Shown here: positions 34,080 to 45,189 of the stretch, piece by piece | Numbering within the stretch: position 1 is the stretch's first letter | Layout of the letters: each line of letters begins with the position of its first letter | Assembly: GCA_037074705.1 (NCBI GenBank) | Contig: CM073590.1 | Location: 180,930,246-180,994,245, forward strand | Direction of reading: 5' to 3' | Origin: Zhengitettix transpicula | Lineage: Eukaryota; Arthropoda; Insecta; Orthoptera; Tetrigidae | Length of the DNA stretch: 64,000 nucleotides | Made by a program: the position numbers and the translations under genes | Notes under the pieces: model-generated | Told to the model about the DNA's origin: nothing | Seen by the model: only the letters and a program-made list of their open reading frames with translations | Database searches by the model: none

Positions 34080-35141
34080 CCAACACAATCGCTTCCTTCC
34101 CAGAGAGCTCTGGCGGGGGCTATCTTTGGGGATGTCCTCACATCTTTCTGGTTTGTTTTGAACTAAGGGTTCCCACATGCCGAGGCACCTCGGTCTGTTT
34201 TGAGAGGTGTATGTTTCGGGGTCGCAGACCTTGGGCATACGGCAAGAGTTGTCCGCTATTCCTATTGGAATAGTCGGCCAGCTGCCTCCTAAACTCGCCA
34301 AGGCATGGGGAGGGGTAAGCTGCGACCCCACAGCAAACCCCTCTCCCGTCATCGGAAGGGCGTGGGACAAGTACCAAATGCCCGACCTACCCGATGCAGG
34401 TTTTTTATAGGGTTTGTCCTGCATTACTTTTAGGCGAATGCCGGATAGGATCCTTAAACTATAGCCCGGGGGCCCTAGTAACCCTTGGCTACCTTCCTCC
34501 ACCCTACTGCATCCCCCCTTTCAAATCCCTTTCCTATGCTATAAGAGGGGAGTTGCCACTGTGTGGATTACCCTATACATAGCCTGTCTACACCCAAAAA
34601 AAATCCAACACAATCGATCCAGAGAGAACTCTCTCGCAGGTGAACCTTCCCAAAGAGCTCTGACGGAGACTACCTTTGGGGATGCCTTCACATCTCTTTG
34701 GTGTTTTGAACTAAGATTCCCACATGCCGAAGCACCTCGGCCTGTTTTGAGAGGTTTATGTTCCGGGGTCGCAGACCTTGGGCATACGGTAAGAGCTGTC
34801 CGCTATTCCTATTGGAACAGTCGGCCAGCTGCCTCCTAAACTAGTCAAGGCACGGAGAGGGGAAAGCTGCGACCCCACAGCTAACTCCTCTCCCGCCATC
34901 GGAAAGGCGTGGGACAAGTACCAAATGCCCGACCTACCTGATGCAGGTTTTTCTAGGGTTTTCCCTGCAACACTTTTAGGCGAATTGCCGGGTAAGATCC
35001 TTAAAAAACCGGGAGCCCTAGTTAACCCTTGGCTACCTTCCTCTACCTTTCCGCACCCTCCTTTCAGATCCCTTCCTATGCTATTAAAGGGGAGTTGCCA
35101 CCATGTGGATTACCCTCATGTAGCCTGTTACCCTAAAAAAT
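34080..35141 (+). repeat. Two tandem monomers in the LINE 5' region
   Basis: The anchor CCAACACAATC occurs at 34080, 34605 and 35142. Between anchors the units share blocks such as GGGGTCGCAGACCTTGGGCA, GGCCAGCTGCCTCCTAAACT and CCAAATGCCCGACCTACC with about 85-90% similarity. The units are GC-rich and non-coding, and precede ORF1 directly, so they resemble promoter monomers known from other LINEs. Confidence 0.9.
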
Positions 35142-35166
35142 CCAACACAATCCAACTTATGCCCCA

Positions 35167-36459
35167 TTGCTAAATGTACCTCATACCCTGACCCAATACA
35201 CACCAACCACTAGTAATATCACTCCAGCTTTCTTCCAACCCGCACAAAATTGTCAAAATAGCGACACTATTAGCGTCGAAAATATGAGCACAGATCCAGA
35301 AACTGAATCTGAAATCGAAGCTGACAATGACAAAAATCCCTGGCAATATATGAATAAAAAGCGAAAAACTACAAGTATATCAAAGTTAATTGACGACATG
35401 ACTGTACTTAATACAACCAACACATTCAAGATACTTGCAGAAACTGAGACCACCTCCCAAACTATAAATAATCCCACTAAAAATAACTTATTACATTCAG
35501 AGCAGAGACCTCCGCCTGTATTTATCTATGGTGTAACTGATTTCAAAGCAATGACCGAAGAATTAAACGTAGCAATCGGCCATGAAAGATTCTACTCTAA
35601 ATCATTAGCCACCAACACGGTAAAAATAAACATCAAAACCATAGAAGCCTACAGGAAACTGACAAACCACTTGCGTCAAGAAAATATTGTCCACCATACT
35701 TATCAGATCAAGCAAGTAAGAGCATACCAGATTGTTATTCGCGATCTTCATCACTCAATTCCTCCTGAAGACATTAAGGCCGAACTAAGTAGACTTGGAC
35801 ACCCCGTTAGAAACCTGATCAACATTCGACACAAAATAGCCAAGGAACCCCTGCCAATTTTTTTTATAGACCTTGAACCTCAATCTAACAACAGAGAAAT
35901 CTATAAATTATAATTCATTCTAAACACCAAAATCAGAATTGAAACACCCCGAATTAAGAACAACATTATTGTGTATTCGTTGCCAGGCATATGGCCACTC
36001 GAAGACCTACTGCACTAAGCCCTATCAATGCGTCAAATGTGGAGGACCCCACGACCTGCAAAAAGTCAAAAAATACTCCCGCTACATGCGCCTTGTGTAG
36101 TGGTAATCATCCCGCGAATTATAAAGGTTGCACAATATACAGAGTTAAAAAATAGGAATACACCAAAACCATCAAATAAAAAATCATATATCCATAATAC
36201 CAACCTATTGCCAGACAAACCAATAACCCACCAACCCTGTTATAATCCCCCCCAACCCACTCTTAGTTATTCTCAAATTGTAGCTGGTCGAACTAACAAT
36301 GACATCACAATCAACCAAGTAGCACAACGAGGCATCGAACAAAATCATACGCAAGACCTAACCTTACACAATTTCCTAGAAGAATTTAAAGGCATGTTTT
36401 CCCAACAAAATAGCATGATAATTAACATGCTATCCACGGTCCTCAATAAACTCATATAA
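35167..36459 (+). pseudogene. LINE ORF1 (Gag-like, CCHC zinc knuckles), frameshifted
   Basis: An intact N-terminal frame of 248 residues contains PPPVFIYGVTDFKAMTEELN, QENIVHHTYQIKQVRAYQIV and KEPLPIFFIDLEP, the Pre-C2HC type region of Jockey ORF1. A TAA at 35911 interrupts it. The zinc-knuckle segment (CQAYGHSKTYC, then CVKCGGPHD) continues in another frame around 35977-36055, and the C-terminus (SYSQIVAGRTN...LNKLI) is in the frame ending at 36459. At least two frameshifts and one stop. The product would bind the element RNA. Confidence 0.85.
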
Positions 36460-36461
36460 TA

Positions 36462-39069
36462 ATGGCTAAAACCATACGTATCAGCTTATGGAACGCTAAC
36501 GGAATCCTGACCAAAATATATGAAATTGAATTGTTCCTAAAATTAAATAACATTGATATATTACTGCTATCAGAAACGCACTTACGGACAGATCATACCT
36601 TAGAATACCACACTATACGTTTTACCATACCGAACACCCAGATGGGACAGCCCATGGAGGCACTGCTATATTAATTTAAAGTTCAATTGTCCACCAAGAA
36701 TTGCATCACTATGCTGAACCGTTTCTTCAAGCAACTGTAATCCAAATTGAGAAACTATCAAATCCAATAACAATATCTTCTGTGTACTGTCCACCTCGAC
36801 ACAGACTTAGCAAGGACATTCTTCGACCATTCTTCCAATAGCTTGGTAATACTTTCATATGTGGCGGAGATTTCAATTGCAAGCATACCTACTGGGGATC
36901 TCGACTCATCTCGACAAGTGGTAGTGCATTATACAACTTGATACGTGACCAAGACTACGGATACCTTTCTACTGGCGAGGCCACATATTGGCCCACGGAT
37001 TTGGCGAAAATACCAGACTTATTAGACTTTTTTGTCATTAAGTAATGTCCTCCAATTATTTTGACATCGTCAACAACTATGATCTGTCATCCGATCATAC
37101 AGTAGTTACATCTACAAATAGTACGACAATAATCAAAAAGTCACCTAGACCGTCGCTATATAACCAAAAAACAGACTGTGATACATTTAGGACAGTGGTT
37201 AAAAGAAATCTTCAGTATAATATTAGCCTACGTAGCTATCTGGAGTTGGAAGAATCTGTCGCTCACTTAATTAATACTGTTCAAAACGCAGCATGGAATG
37301 CTACACCTGAGATCACCAAACAAGTTCGGGATGATATAAATATCCCCAACGAAATTCTGACTCTAGTATGACAAAAACGCAGAGCAAGAGCAAAATGGCA
37401 TCGATCCAGAAACCCAATAGACAAAACAATAGTTAATAGATTAGCAAACATTATTAAGAATAAATTAAAAACGCTAAAACAAGATACTTTTAACCACTAT
37501 TTAACAACACTCTCACGTACGGACCACAGTATCTTGAAGATAGCAAAAACAAATAAGAGACCCCAAACAACAAATCCTCCGTTAAGAAAAACTATTAATA
37601 ACTGGGCCATAACTGACCAAGAAAAGGCAGAACTGTTTGTTCAACATTTCGCCAAAGTCTTCACACCACACTCAGTCGAACCAAACGATGAAGTAAAGCG
37701 CCTGCTAGATGCACCTCTGCAGCTGTCGCTACCTATTAAAAACTTTTCCACTGTAGAGATAGACACTGAAATTAAACATCTTATCAAAAGAAAGCGCCAG
37801 GTTATGATCTAATAACAGGAAAGGTCCTCGCCGAGTTACCGAATACAGTAATATTCTTCCTAAGAAATCTATTCAACTCCATCTTACGTTTTAAATACTG
37901 GCCTGCACCACTTAAATTTTCACAGGTAATACTAATACTAAAACTTGGTAAACCCGCCGAAGATGTCTCATCATATCGCCCATTCAGTTTACTGTCACAA
38001 AATTCTAAATTATTGGAGAAACTTTTACTAAAAATATTAAATGAAACTGATTCACTAGAGAACTGGATCCCGAATCATCAATTTGGATTCAGAGTACCAC
38101 TCCACAATTCAACAATGACATCGAGTAGTAAATATAATCTAAACGACCTTTGAAAACAAAACTTATTGTCCATTAGTTTTTATAGATATACAGCAAGCTT
38201 TTGAAAAAGGTCTGGCACGATGGGCATCTCTGTCAAGCGAAATTTACCTACTTATGAAGTCATACTTGTCCGACAGATTCTTCCAAATAAAATACGGTCA
38301 ATGCTATTCTATAATCCATCCAATTACTTCCGGTGTACCCCAGGGAAGTGTGCTGGGACTTATACTCTATCAATTATATATAGCCGACATCCCCACAACA
38401 GCTGACACATATATAGGCACTTTAGCTGACAACACCGTCCTCCTATCTCAACATACCGACCCACACATGGCCTCCAGAAACCTTCAAACCTATTTATCCC
38501 TCCTTCAAGTATGGCTCAATAAATGGCGGATCAAAGTCAATGAAGCAAAAAGTACACAAGTCAACTTCACACTAAACCGTTCAGAATGTCCATCAGTGTC
38601 CCTAAACAATATAGAAATCCCACAATCAAACGAAGCTCGCTATCTGGGTCTACATTTGGACAAAAAACTAACGTGGAAAAAACAAATATTAAAAAAAAAG
38701 GAAGGAATCCGACCTGCGACTGAGAAAAATGTACTGGGCACTGGGGAGAAAATCTTACTCTACAAAGCTATAATAAAACCAATTTGGACATATGGCATTG
38801 AGTTATGGGGCTGCTCTTGCAAATCCAACGTCAACATCATCCAACGATTTCAATCGAAAACACTCAGAATGCTTGTAAAAGCACCTTGGTACGTCAGCAA
38901 TCGAACATTACATACGGACCTCGGAATGTCAACCGTTCAAGAAGACTGCACCAGCCCCTTCCTGCGTCTCCAACTTCACCCAAACGAACTAGCGTCCACC
39001 CTGCAACATGACCCTCCCTACAGAAGACTCCAGAACAAGAAATGGCCAAATGACCTGAAAGCAGAATAA
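36462..39069 (+). pseudogene. LINE ORF2 (endonuclease plus reverse transcriptase), broken
   Basis: AP-endonuclease landmarks appear in order: ISLWNANGI, IDILLLSETHLRTDH, SSVYCPPRH (frame-shifted), GGDFNCKHTYWGSRL, STGEATYWPTDL, LLDFFVIK and LSSDHTVV. RT landmarks follow: SSYRPFSLLS, NHQFGFRVP, TSGVPQGSVLGLILY and the catalytic-box position reading LADN instead of the usual YADD/FADD (about 38427). C-terminal blocks are YLGLHLDKKLTWK and IWTYGIELWGCS. Stops, frameshifts and the lost catalytic Asp pair show it is not active. Confidence 0.88.
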
Positions 39070-39214
39070 GTTCACAATCCGGATAACGTCATTGTATGGG
39101 TATCCGCTCGCATTATTGTATTATTGTGTCATTACATTAACTCATGGAACATGTATTATCTAGTTCTGATTGTTAATTTTCTAATAAAAAAAAACAAAAA
39201 ATCTTTTAGGTTGA

Positions 39215-39790
39215 AAATAAATGCTAGCAACAAATAGAAGAATCTGCAATGGGATCTCCATTACACCCTACTTATTCTAAATTCGCCGGAAAGTCTAGAG
39301 CCTCAATATTTAAACAAAATAAAAGGTATACCCAGAAAATACAATAGATACGTTGATGATATTTTTGTATTTTAAATAAAATTAGAATCAATATCACAAA
39401 TTTTTTAATATTCACATAATAAACTTATATTTGCTTAAGAATTAGAAAATAATAAAATAAGTGTTTTAGATTATTTGCTAATTTATAATTATGGTATTCT
39501 TAAAAGTAATTGGACCACCATTGTACTTAGAACGAGTGTTAAATTTTTTATCAAATCATCTAATAATGAAAAGAAAACCGTGAAATTTAATCTGATTGAT
39601 AAAGCATTTCTATTATACATTTACGAATACCTCAATGGGAATATTAAAAATGTCAAAATTATTTTAATTAATAAATCTTAACCATTAAACTTTATTAATA
39701 AACATATGTCTGAAAGAATTAACCTTAAATATAATAATTTAATAAGAAGAAAAGTAATGATACAATAATAAACAATTTTATAAGATCGTA
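39215..39790 (+). mobile_element. Penelope-like reverse transcriptase fragment
   Basis: In shifting frames the plus strand gives MGSPLHPTYSKFAGKS, KYNRYVDDIFVF (the RT catalytic YVDD box), ELENNKISVLDYLLIYNYG and KFNLIDKAFLLYIYEYLNGN, then PLNFINKHMSERI. These match the Penelope RT core downstream of MGSPLSP. A stop directly after YVDDIFVF and several frameshifts show decay. It abuts the tail of the LINE. Confidence 0.75.
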
Positions 39791-39799
39791 ATTTTAATT

Positions 39800-40289
39800 T
39801 GAAAAAAAAAAGTTAATATTTACTTTCCAATCGGTAGCGTTTAGTAATAAATTGTAAAAATGTTGAAAATTTGTGTTTTGAATTTAAATATTCAAAGAAT
39901 AATAACAAATGTCTACTGTAAATTTGTGATTTAAAATATTGCATTGCACAACATTTTTTTCGTAGAAATATAATTTTCTTGGGGCCTAATGAAAGTTTAA
40001 AAACGTACTGAAAAGTGTTAAAAAAATATTTTAAAATGTTTAAAAAAGTCGTTAATTTCTTTAAATTAGCATAGTTATTGCTTTCTTAAAGTTCGTATTA
40101 TGTATTAAGTTTTCTCCACAATTTAATTAGAAATATAATAACAGGTGGAAACATGTCACTGACTTTAATTAATGCCGGTGTAGTTTATTCCTTAAGTGTG
40201 GGGGAGAGAGGACAGCAGTTTTCCGCGTATAATGTTTAACGCGTGAAGGGAATACTATCATATTTTGTACAGATTTTACTTATGATATG
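39800..40289. other. AT-rich, nothing recognised
   Basis: No coding signal; sequence between the Penelope relic and the minisatellite. Confidence 0.4.
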
Positions 40290-40648
40290 AACAAAAAATG
40301 GATCGGTAAAACACCCCGGGAATATTTTTATCGGTACCGAAAATATTTCTGACCCACTCAGGGATCAAAAGTAATTTTGTCCTTCTTAGGCTAAAGAGAA
40401 TATTTCAGATTATCTTCATGTAATGAAAATATTTTTGGATCGCATAAGATACCGGGTGTTTTTTGTCCCGCTAAGTGTACCAGAAGTATTTTAGACTCTA
40501 TTATGGTACGGAGACTCTTTTTGACTACATTAAAGTAATGGAAGTATTTTTTTCCTTCTTGAGGTACCGGAAGTATTCTTGATTTTATTAACCTACAAAG
40601 AGTGTTATTGACTGTCTTAAGGAACCAAAAGTAAGTTTGACTCTCTTA

Positions 40649-41669
40649 AGGGGCTCGTAAACTATCAACAAAAACTGCACATTGCGGCAATATTTTAGGA
40701 ATCAATAGCCCTGCAGTATTTCCGGCAATATATCGCAGGCCGGGCAATATCCCGGCAATACTGTGTAGCCAGAGAATTTGCCACGTACACGAAGTACAAT
40801 AATAATGGCCGAAAATGAAGTGCTTATTAGCGCAGCATTAATTGTGATGAAAAATTTAAAGTAATTAAAGAAGAGAAGAACCAGGATTTAAACCAACAAG
40901 AAACACTTCATAATTTCAGCAACGAATTAATTATTGACAATTACTTAGTTAAAAACTTCACCAGAATGTCAACGGGCGACTTTGAATATTTGCTTAAAAA
41001 ATTGGGCCCACTATTGAGAAAAATGACTCGGTGATGAGGAAAGCAATACCGATCACCCTTCTACTCTTGGCGACAGCAGACTCTTAGAAATCTTTGATGT
41101 ATTTATTCAGAGTATCAGTTTTTCGCATATCGTTCGAGAAGTATGCGTAGATTTAACGGAAGGATGTTAAATATTAATTTTAAAAATTAGAAATTAACTT
41201 TTCTTCTTATTTTCATTTTTGGCGTACGTCATAACTGATGCAAATTTGTTGGCTATTGTTTGCCAACCCTCTTCCTTCACTTGGTGATCTCCATCTATAG
41301 TCCATCGACTTCCCGTCCCCATGACGATGGATTTCAGCGAACTTCATCGATAAATTCAATATTTTCCCCATTTGACCAATTCATAAGTGTAATACTAACA
41401 ATTTTACACAGAGAACAAACTGTAATATTAATTGCTAATACAGTTGATTGACTATTGTGGCCCGGCAATGTTTTCGTATTTTCGTCACAGAACCGATACC
41501 ACGGGCAACACGTCGGCAAGTACTTAAAATGCTGGAAACATTACCCGACAATACTGAAATATTGCCGGGACATATATACATATGTATTGCCGAAAATGTT
41601 GCTTGATTTAGAGCAGCAATATTGCCCGGCCACATATTGCCGTAAAAAGTTACTCGTTTACAGGCCCCT
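40649..41669 (+). mobile_element. Harbinger-1: PIF/Harbinger element, 1021 bp, TTA target duplication
   Basis: TTA (40646-40648 and 41670-41672) flanks inverted ends AGGGGCTCGTAAAC and its counterpart GTTTACAGGCCCCT. Subterminal GCAATATTGCCGG-like motifs recur near both ends and may be transposase sites. The interior keeps a transposase scrap beginning at an ATG at 40805; in mixed frames it reads FEYLLKKLGPLLRKM, MRKAIPITLLLLATADS and SLMYLFRVS, the N-terminal part of Harbinger transposase. On the minus strand MNWSNGENIEFIDEVR (about 41390-41334) resembles the start of the Harbinger SANT/MADF accessory protein. It is an internally deleted derivative. Confidence 0.88.
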
Positions 41670-42243
41670 TTAGGATACCGGTATTACGAGTCTTTTTTAC
41701 TCTTTTAAGGTATGGCAAATACTATTGATTCTTTTAGGGTACCGGAAGTATTTTTTACTTTCAATGTTACCGGAAAATTTTATGACACTTACGGAATATG
41801 AAGAAATTTGACACGCTTAGGGCACCGGAAGTATAATTAACACAGATAGTGTAGTGCGTCTATTTTTGTCTGCATTTTGTACCAAGAATATTTTTGACTC
41901 TCAACACATCGGGAGTATTTTTGACGCTCTTAAGGTACCAAGAGTATTTATGCTTCTCTAGCGGCACTGGGAGTATGTGACTCACTTAGGGTGTTGACTA
42001 AAATTTTTGACTATGTTAAGGTATCGGAACTATTATTGCCTCTATTAGGATATCAGCAGCATTTACGACGGTATTATAATACCAGAAAGATGTATGCCTC
42101 TTTGTAAGATATATGGATAATTTTATTTAAGGTGCAGGATTACTTTTTATTCTGTTTAGGTCCAGGAAGTGATTTTTACTCACTCAGGCTACCGGTATTA
42201 TTTTATACTTTCTTAAGGAACCGGAAGTAATTATGACTCTTAA

Positions 42244-42413
42244 TAATATGATAAAAAAACCAAATACAGATAAAAGAAGTGATGATATAAATACCACACA
42301 AAGTTTTCTGGAAACCTTGTTCCTTGTGCTTAGAAAACTAAAAGCACAATATCCTAGAGCGACACTACCGTACATCACTTCTTTGGTCTGTATTTGGCTA
42401 TTTTATCTTATTA
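42244..42413. mobile_element. 170-bp MITE with TTAA target duplication
   Basis: TTAA at 42240-42243 and 42414-42417 flanks inverted repeats of about 44 bp (left TAATATGATAAAA...CCAAATACAGA, AAGAAGTGATG; right is the imperfect reverse complement). The centre has a small hairpin (TTGTGCTT/AAGCACAA). TTAA specificity is that of piggyBac-like elements; the ends do not show the usual CCC start, so the parent family is open. Confidence 0.8.
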
Positions 42414-42515
42414 TTAATTTTCAAAACAGACGTATTATTTTTATTTTAACTCCTTTAAGCAGACGAGAGTATTTTTGGTTGTATAAAGATACTGGGGGTA
42501 TTTTTGACTCTCGTA

Positions 42516-44817
42516 AGCAGTCCACATATTGATAAATACAGGCAAATATTCATCAATACCGTGTGTGGAGTTGGAGTGACGTAGATATTGAAGTAGCTGG
42601 GGAATATTAAAGCAGATTTAAATTTCTAGATTTATATTGATCAATATTGGGGGGAGTGGCATAAATATTGATCATTATATTAACATTGTGCGGTCGTGCT
42701 TCAATATTTTCATCAATATTCAGTTCAGGTGGCAATTTATCACTGTGAGGTTCTACAATTTATGACGTCAATACAAATTAGGGAACAAGTCAAGCTTACC
42801 CTCTAACCGCGCCATTCCCCACCTAAACCTTCTTGATCAAATGAAGGAAAATTCTTTGCTAAATGACAAATATTTGAATTTATTAAATCCATATTCAATA
42901 TTGAAATGAATATATATTAAATGGTTTTTTCTAAACGCTTAATTAATTTAACGTTACGGACTGAGTAGAAAGAGACGAAGAATACAATGGGACAGGCTTG
43001 GTGGAGCAACAATAACTTTACCCCAATTTAGCTTACGATTGTTTAGTACCAACCAACCTGTGCAAATGTAATATTGTGCTGTTATGTTTTATATATTTTC
43101 TGTAGTTGATTTATTAGTTTTCGTTTTGTTTTGTCGAAATGGTTGACGATGATTTTGAAAACGAACAAGGTATGAGGTGTTTTATTGAAATATATGAAAC
43201 ATTACCTACATTGTGAGACTGTCGTATTGCGTCTTATAAAAATAAAAAAACCGCCAAGGAGCAATGGTATAACTGCTTTCTGTGTATCAAATTTTGGAAC
43301 CAGAAGCAACCGTGAAAGACCTGCTTAAGAAAATTAATATGAAGATCAATTACAGAAAGGAACTTAAAAAGGTGTTTACCAACGTAGAGCCTACGCTCTA
43401 TATCGGGACAATTTCACTATTCCGGAGGGGAAATTCGAAAATTAACAAGTCTAGGGTTTGGAAACAGACAGCTATGATTTAATTTGAACAAAATGATTGG
43501 CGATCTCATATTAAAATAAATAATTACTTTGTTTATTATTTGAAATATATATTATATTGTAATGCCTCGTAATTGAGGCATTGTTTCTGATAGACGGCCT
43601 GGACTGTCGGACGGCATTTTCGTAATGTGTTTATTTAGGTCTGAGTATTTCTTCGTTTTGAAAAGCTGGGTGTGTGGGGGTGCAAAGACAGATAGTCTTA
43701 CCCAAAGTAATTACGGGTCCTGTCTCGATGGTCGGCTTTGTGACATGACAGAGTAGCTAGCTATTTGCTAACTAAGGAACTGCAGCTGCATAATATAAAT
43801 CTCGGGATAATGGAGGAAACTGTCAACGGGCAGTTGCGACGTGGTTTTGGAACAAAGGAAAAAGGAAGAGACTGGGGTATATAAGCGGAAGATAAGCTTT
43901 TGAGAAGTTAGTTGGAGTTAGAGTGGGGGAGGCGTACGGCGAGCACCGAGAATGGAGGATTTGATAGTTAGTTATTCTGCGACCACCGAAGAATGACTAA
44001 GACAGACATCGTTTAAGGGAGGAGAATGTTTTATAAGTTGCAGTCTGCGAGAGAAATAGCAAAATTTTCATCGACAAACATTTTGTATGCTGAAGTCTAA
44101 TCTATTGTAATCTCGAAAATTGGCCACTGTCTTCAATTGTAGGAGACCAGGACACTGCATCCAGCGTCAGTAGTTTTCAACACGAGCAAGTGATATGTCT
44201 TTCACGAACGGAGAACCAGCTTTCGTCAAACCAACAGTGTGTGTTAGAGTCAGTGTTTAAAACGTCCAATATCTAAAGTGTGTGTGTGTACGAACGAGCC
44301 AAATTTTCCTGAGTAATCGTAAGTTGAAATTTTATGGTATTAATATGTGTAAACCGAATTAAAAGATACAGTCAGACATCGTGACGCTTTAAGTAAGGTT
44401 GATAGAAATTTATCAAATTTACCTCTAGCCATTCGAAAATAATTAAAGTAATCATTTTCACCGGTGATAACAATTTCTTCCAATAATTGTATGTGGCTGT
44501 AACGTTAATTTTTTCTGTTATTCTGTTTAACCCATCCCGTTCGTTTAGCATTATGGTCTGTCCCGCGAGTAAGTACGAAATCTAATTAAGCTTTTTTCTT
44601 ACTATTCATAATTCATTGAAGAAAACACAACTATTATTTAATTAAAATTGACAAATACATCTGACACGGAGAGGCACATTGAACAGAAAAAATGAAAATG
44701 GGAAGAAATATTGACGAAAATATTAATCAATATATTGATTGTGTGCGGTTGTAAAAATATTGATGGTGGATTGACACAAAATATTGTGATCAACATATTA
44801 ACCGTGTGCGGGCTGCT
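42516..44817 (+). mobile_element. Harbinger-2: 2.3 kb element with MADF gene relic
   Basis: Ends AGCAGTCCACA and TGCGGGCTGCT are inverted and lie between GTA (42513-42515) and TTA (44818-44820), a target duplication with one difference. Subterminal zones on both sides are packed with ATCAATATTGAT-like palindromes. The interior carries a decayed MADF reading frame and a perfect 8-bp-stem hairpin at 43561. No transposase was recognised, so it is non-autonomous. Confidence 0.7.
43139..43482 (+). pseudogene. MADF-domain accessory protein relic of Harbinger-2
   Basis: From the ATG at 43139: MVDDDFENEQ, then in the next frames FIEIYETLPTL, DCRIASYKNKKTAKEQWYN, VYQILEPEATVKDLLKKINM and KINYRKELKKV. 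This is the MADF pattern (FI..Y...P.LW......Y.NK..K...Y..L......P.AT...V..KI...R...R.E..K). Two frameshifts and a Trp-to-stop change (LTL-stop where LW is expected) break it. Confidence 0.7.
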
Positions 44818-45189
44818 TTAGGAGATCGTGTCGTTTTTTTTTGACTGTCATAACTTACCGTTAGTATTTACGTCTCTCCAAAGATACCGAGGGTATTTTT
44901 GATTATCCTAACATTCCGAGAGTATTTTTTTACTCTTTTAAAATTCCCGAAAAAAAATTGATTTTCTTAGGATACTGGGAGAATCTTTAACTCTGTTGAT
45001 GTACGGAAAGTATTTTTGACTCTATTAAGAAATCGAGAATATTTTTTAATCTCTTACGGTACCGAGGACATTTTTTTTACCTTTTAAGGAGCCGGTTGTA
45101 TTACTCTATTTGGTTACTACGAGAATTTTTGACTCTCAAAGTCCCGGGAGTATGGTACCGGAAGTTTTGGATTATAGGAAGCCGCACTA

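Larger units (their letters stand above)
34080..39200 (+). mobile_element. Near full-length, inactive Jockey-clade LINE (family A)
   Basis: Layout: a GC-rich 5' region made of two tandem units of about 525-537 bp (34080-35141), ORF1 with zinc knuckles (35167-36459), ORF2 with endonuclease and reverse transcriptase (36462-39069), and a short 3' UTR ending TTTTCTAATAAA plus an A-rich tail. ORF2 starts 2 nt after the ORF1 stop (TAATAATG), an arrangement suited to termination-reinitiation. Several frameshifts and stops disable both ORFs. The true 5' end may lie somewhat upstream (sequence from about 33900 has similar composition). Confidence 0.88.
40330..45180. repeat. Degenerate 29-bp minisatellite, interrupted by three insertions
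   Basis: Tandem units of about 29 bp, consensus starting GTACCGGAAGTATTTTTG and ending ACTCTCTTAAG, occupy 40330-40648, 41673-42243, about 42440-42515 and 44818-45180. Clear consecutive units lie at 40530-40650. Units are heavily diverged but phase is recognisable from the ACCGG.AGTATTTTTGACT core. The gaps are Harbinger-1, a TTAA MITE and Harbinger-2. Confidence 0.85.

Noticed and set aside
34047..34839. Several GC-rich open frames (up to 151 residues)
   Set aside because: They fall in the tandem 5' monomers of LINE A, appear on both strands and lack any protein motif.
42184..42532. Open frames of 64 and 99 residues on both strands
   Set aside because: Both span the TTAA MITE and minisatellite units; they are produced by repeat sequence, not a gene.
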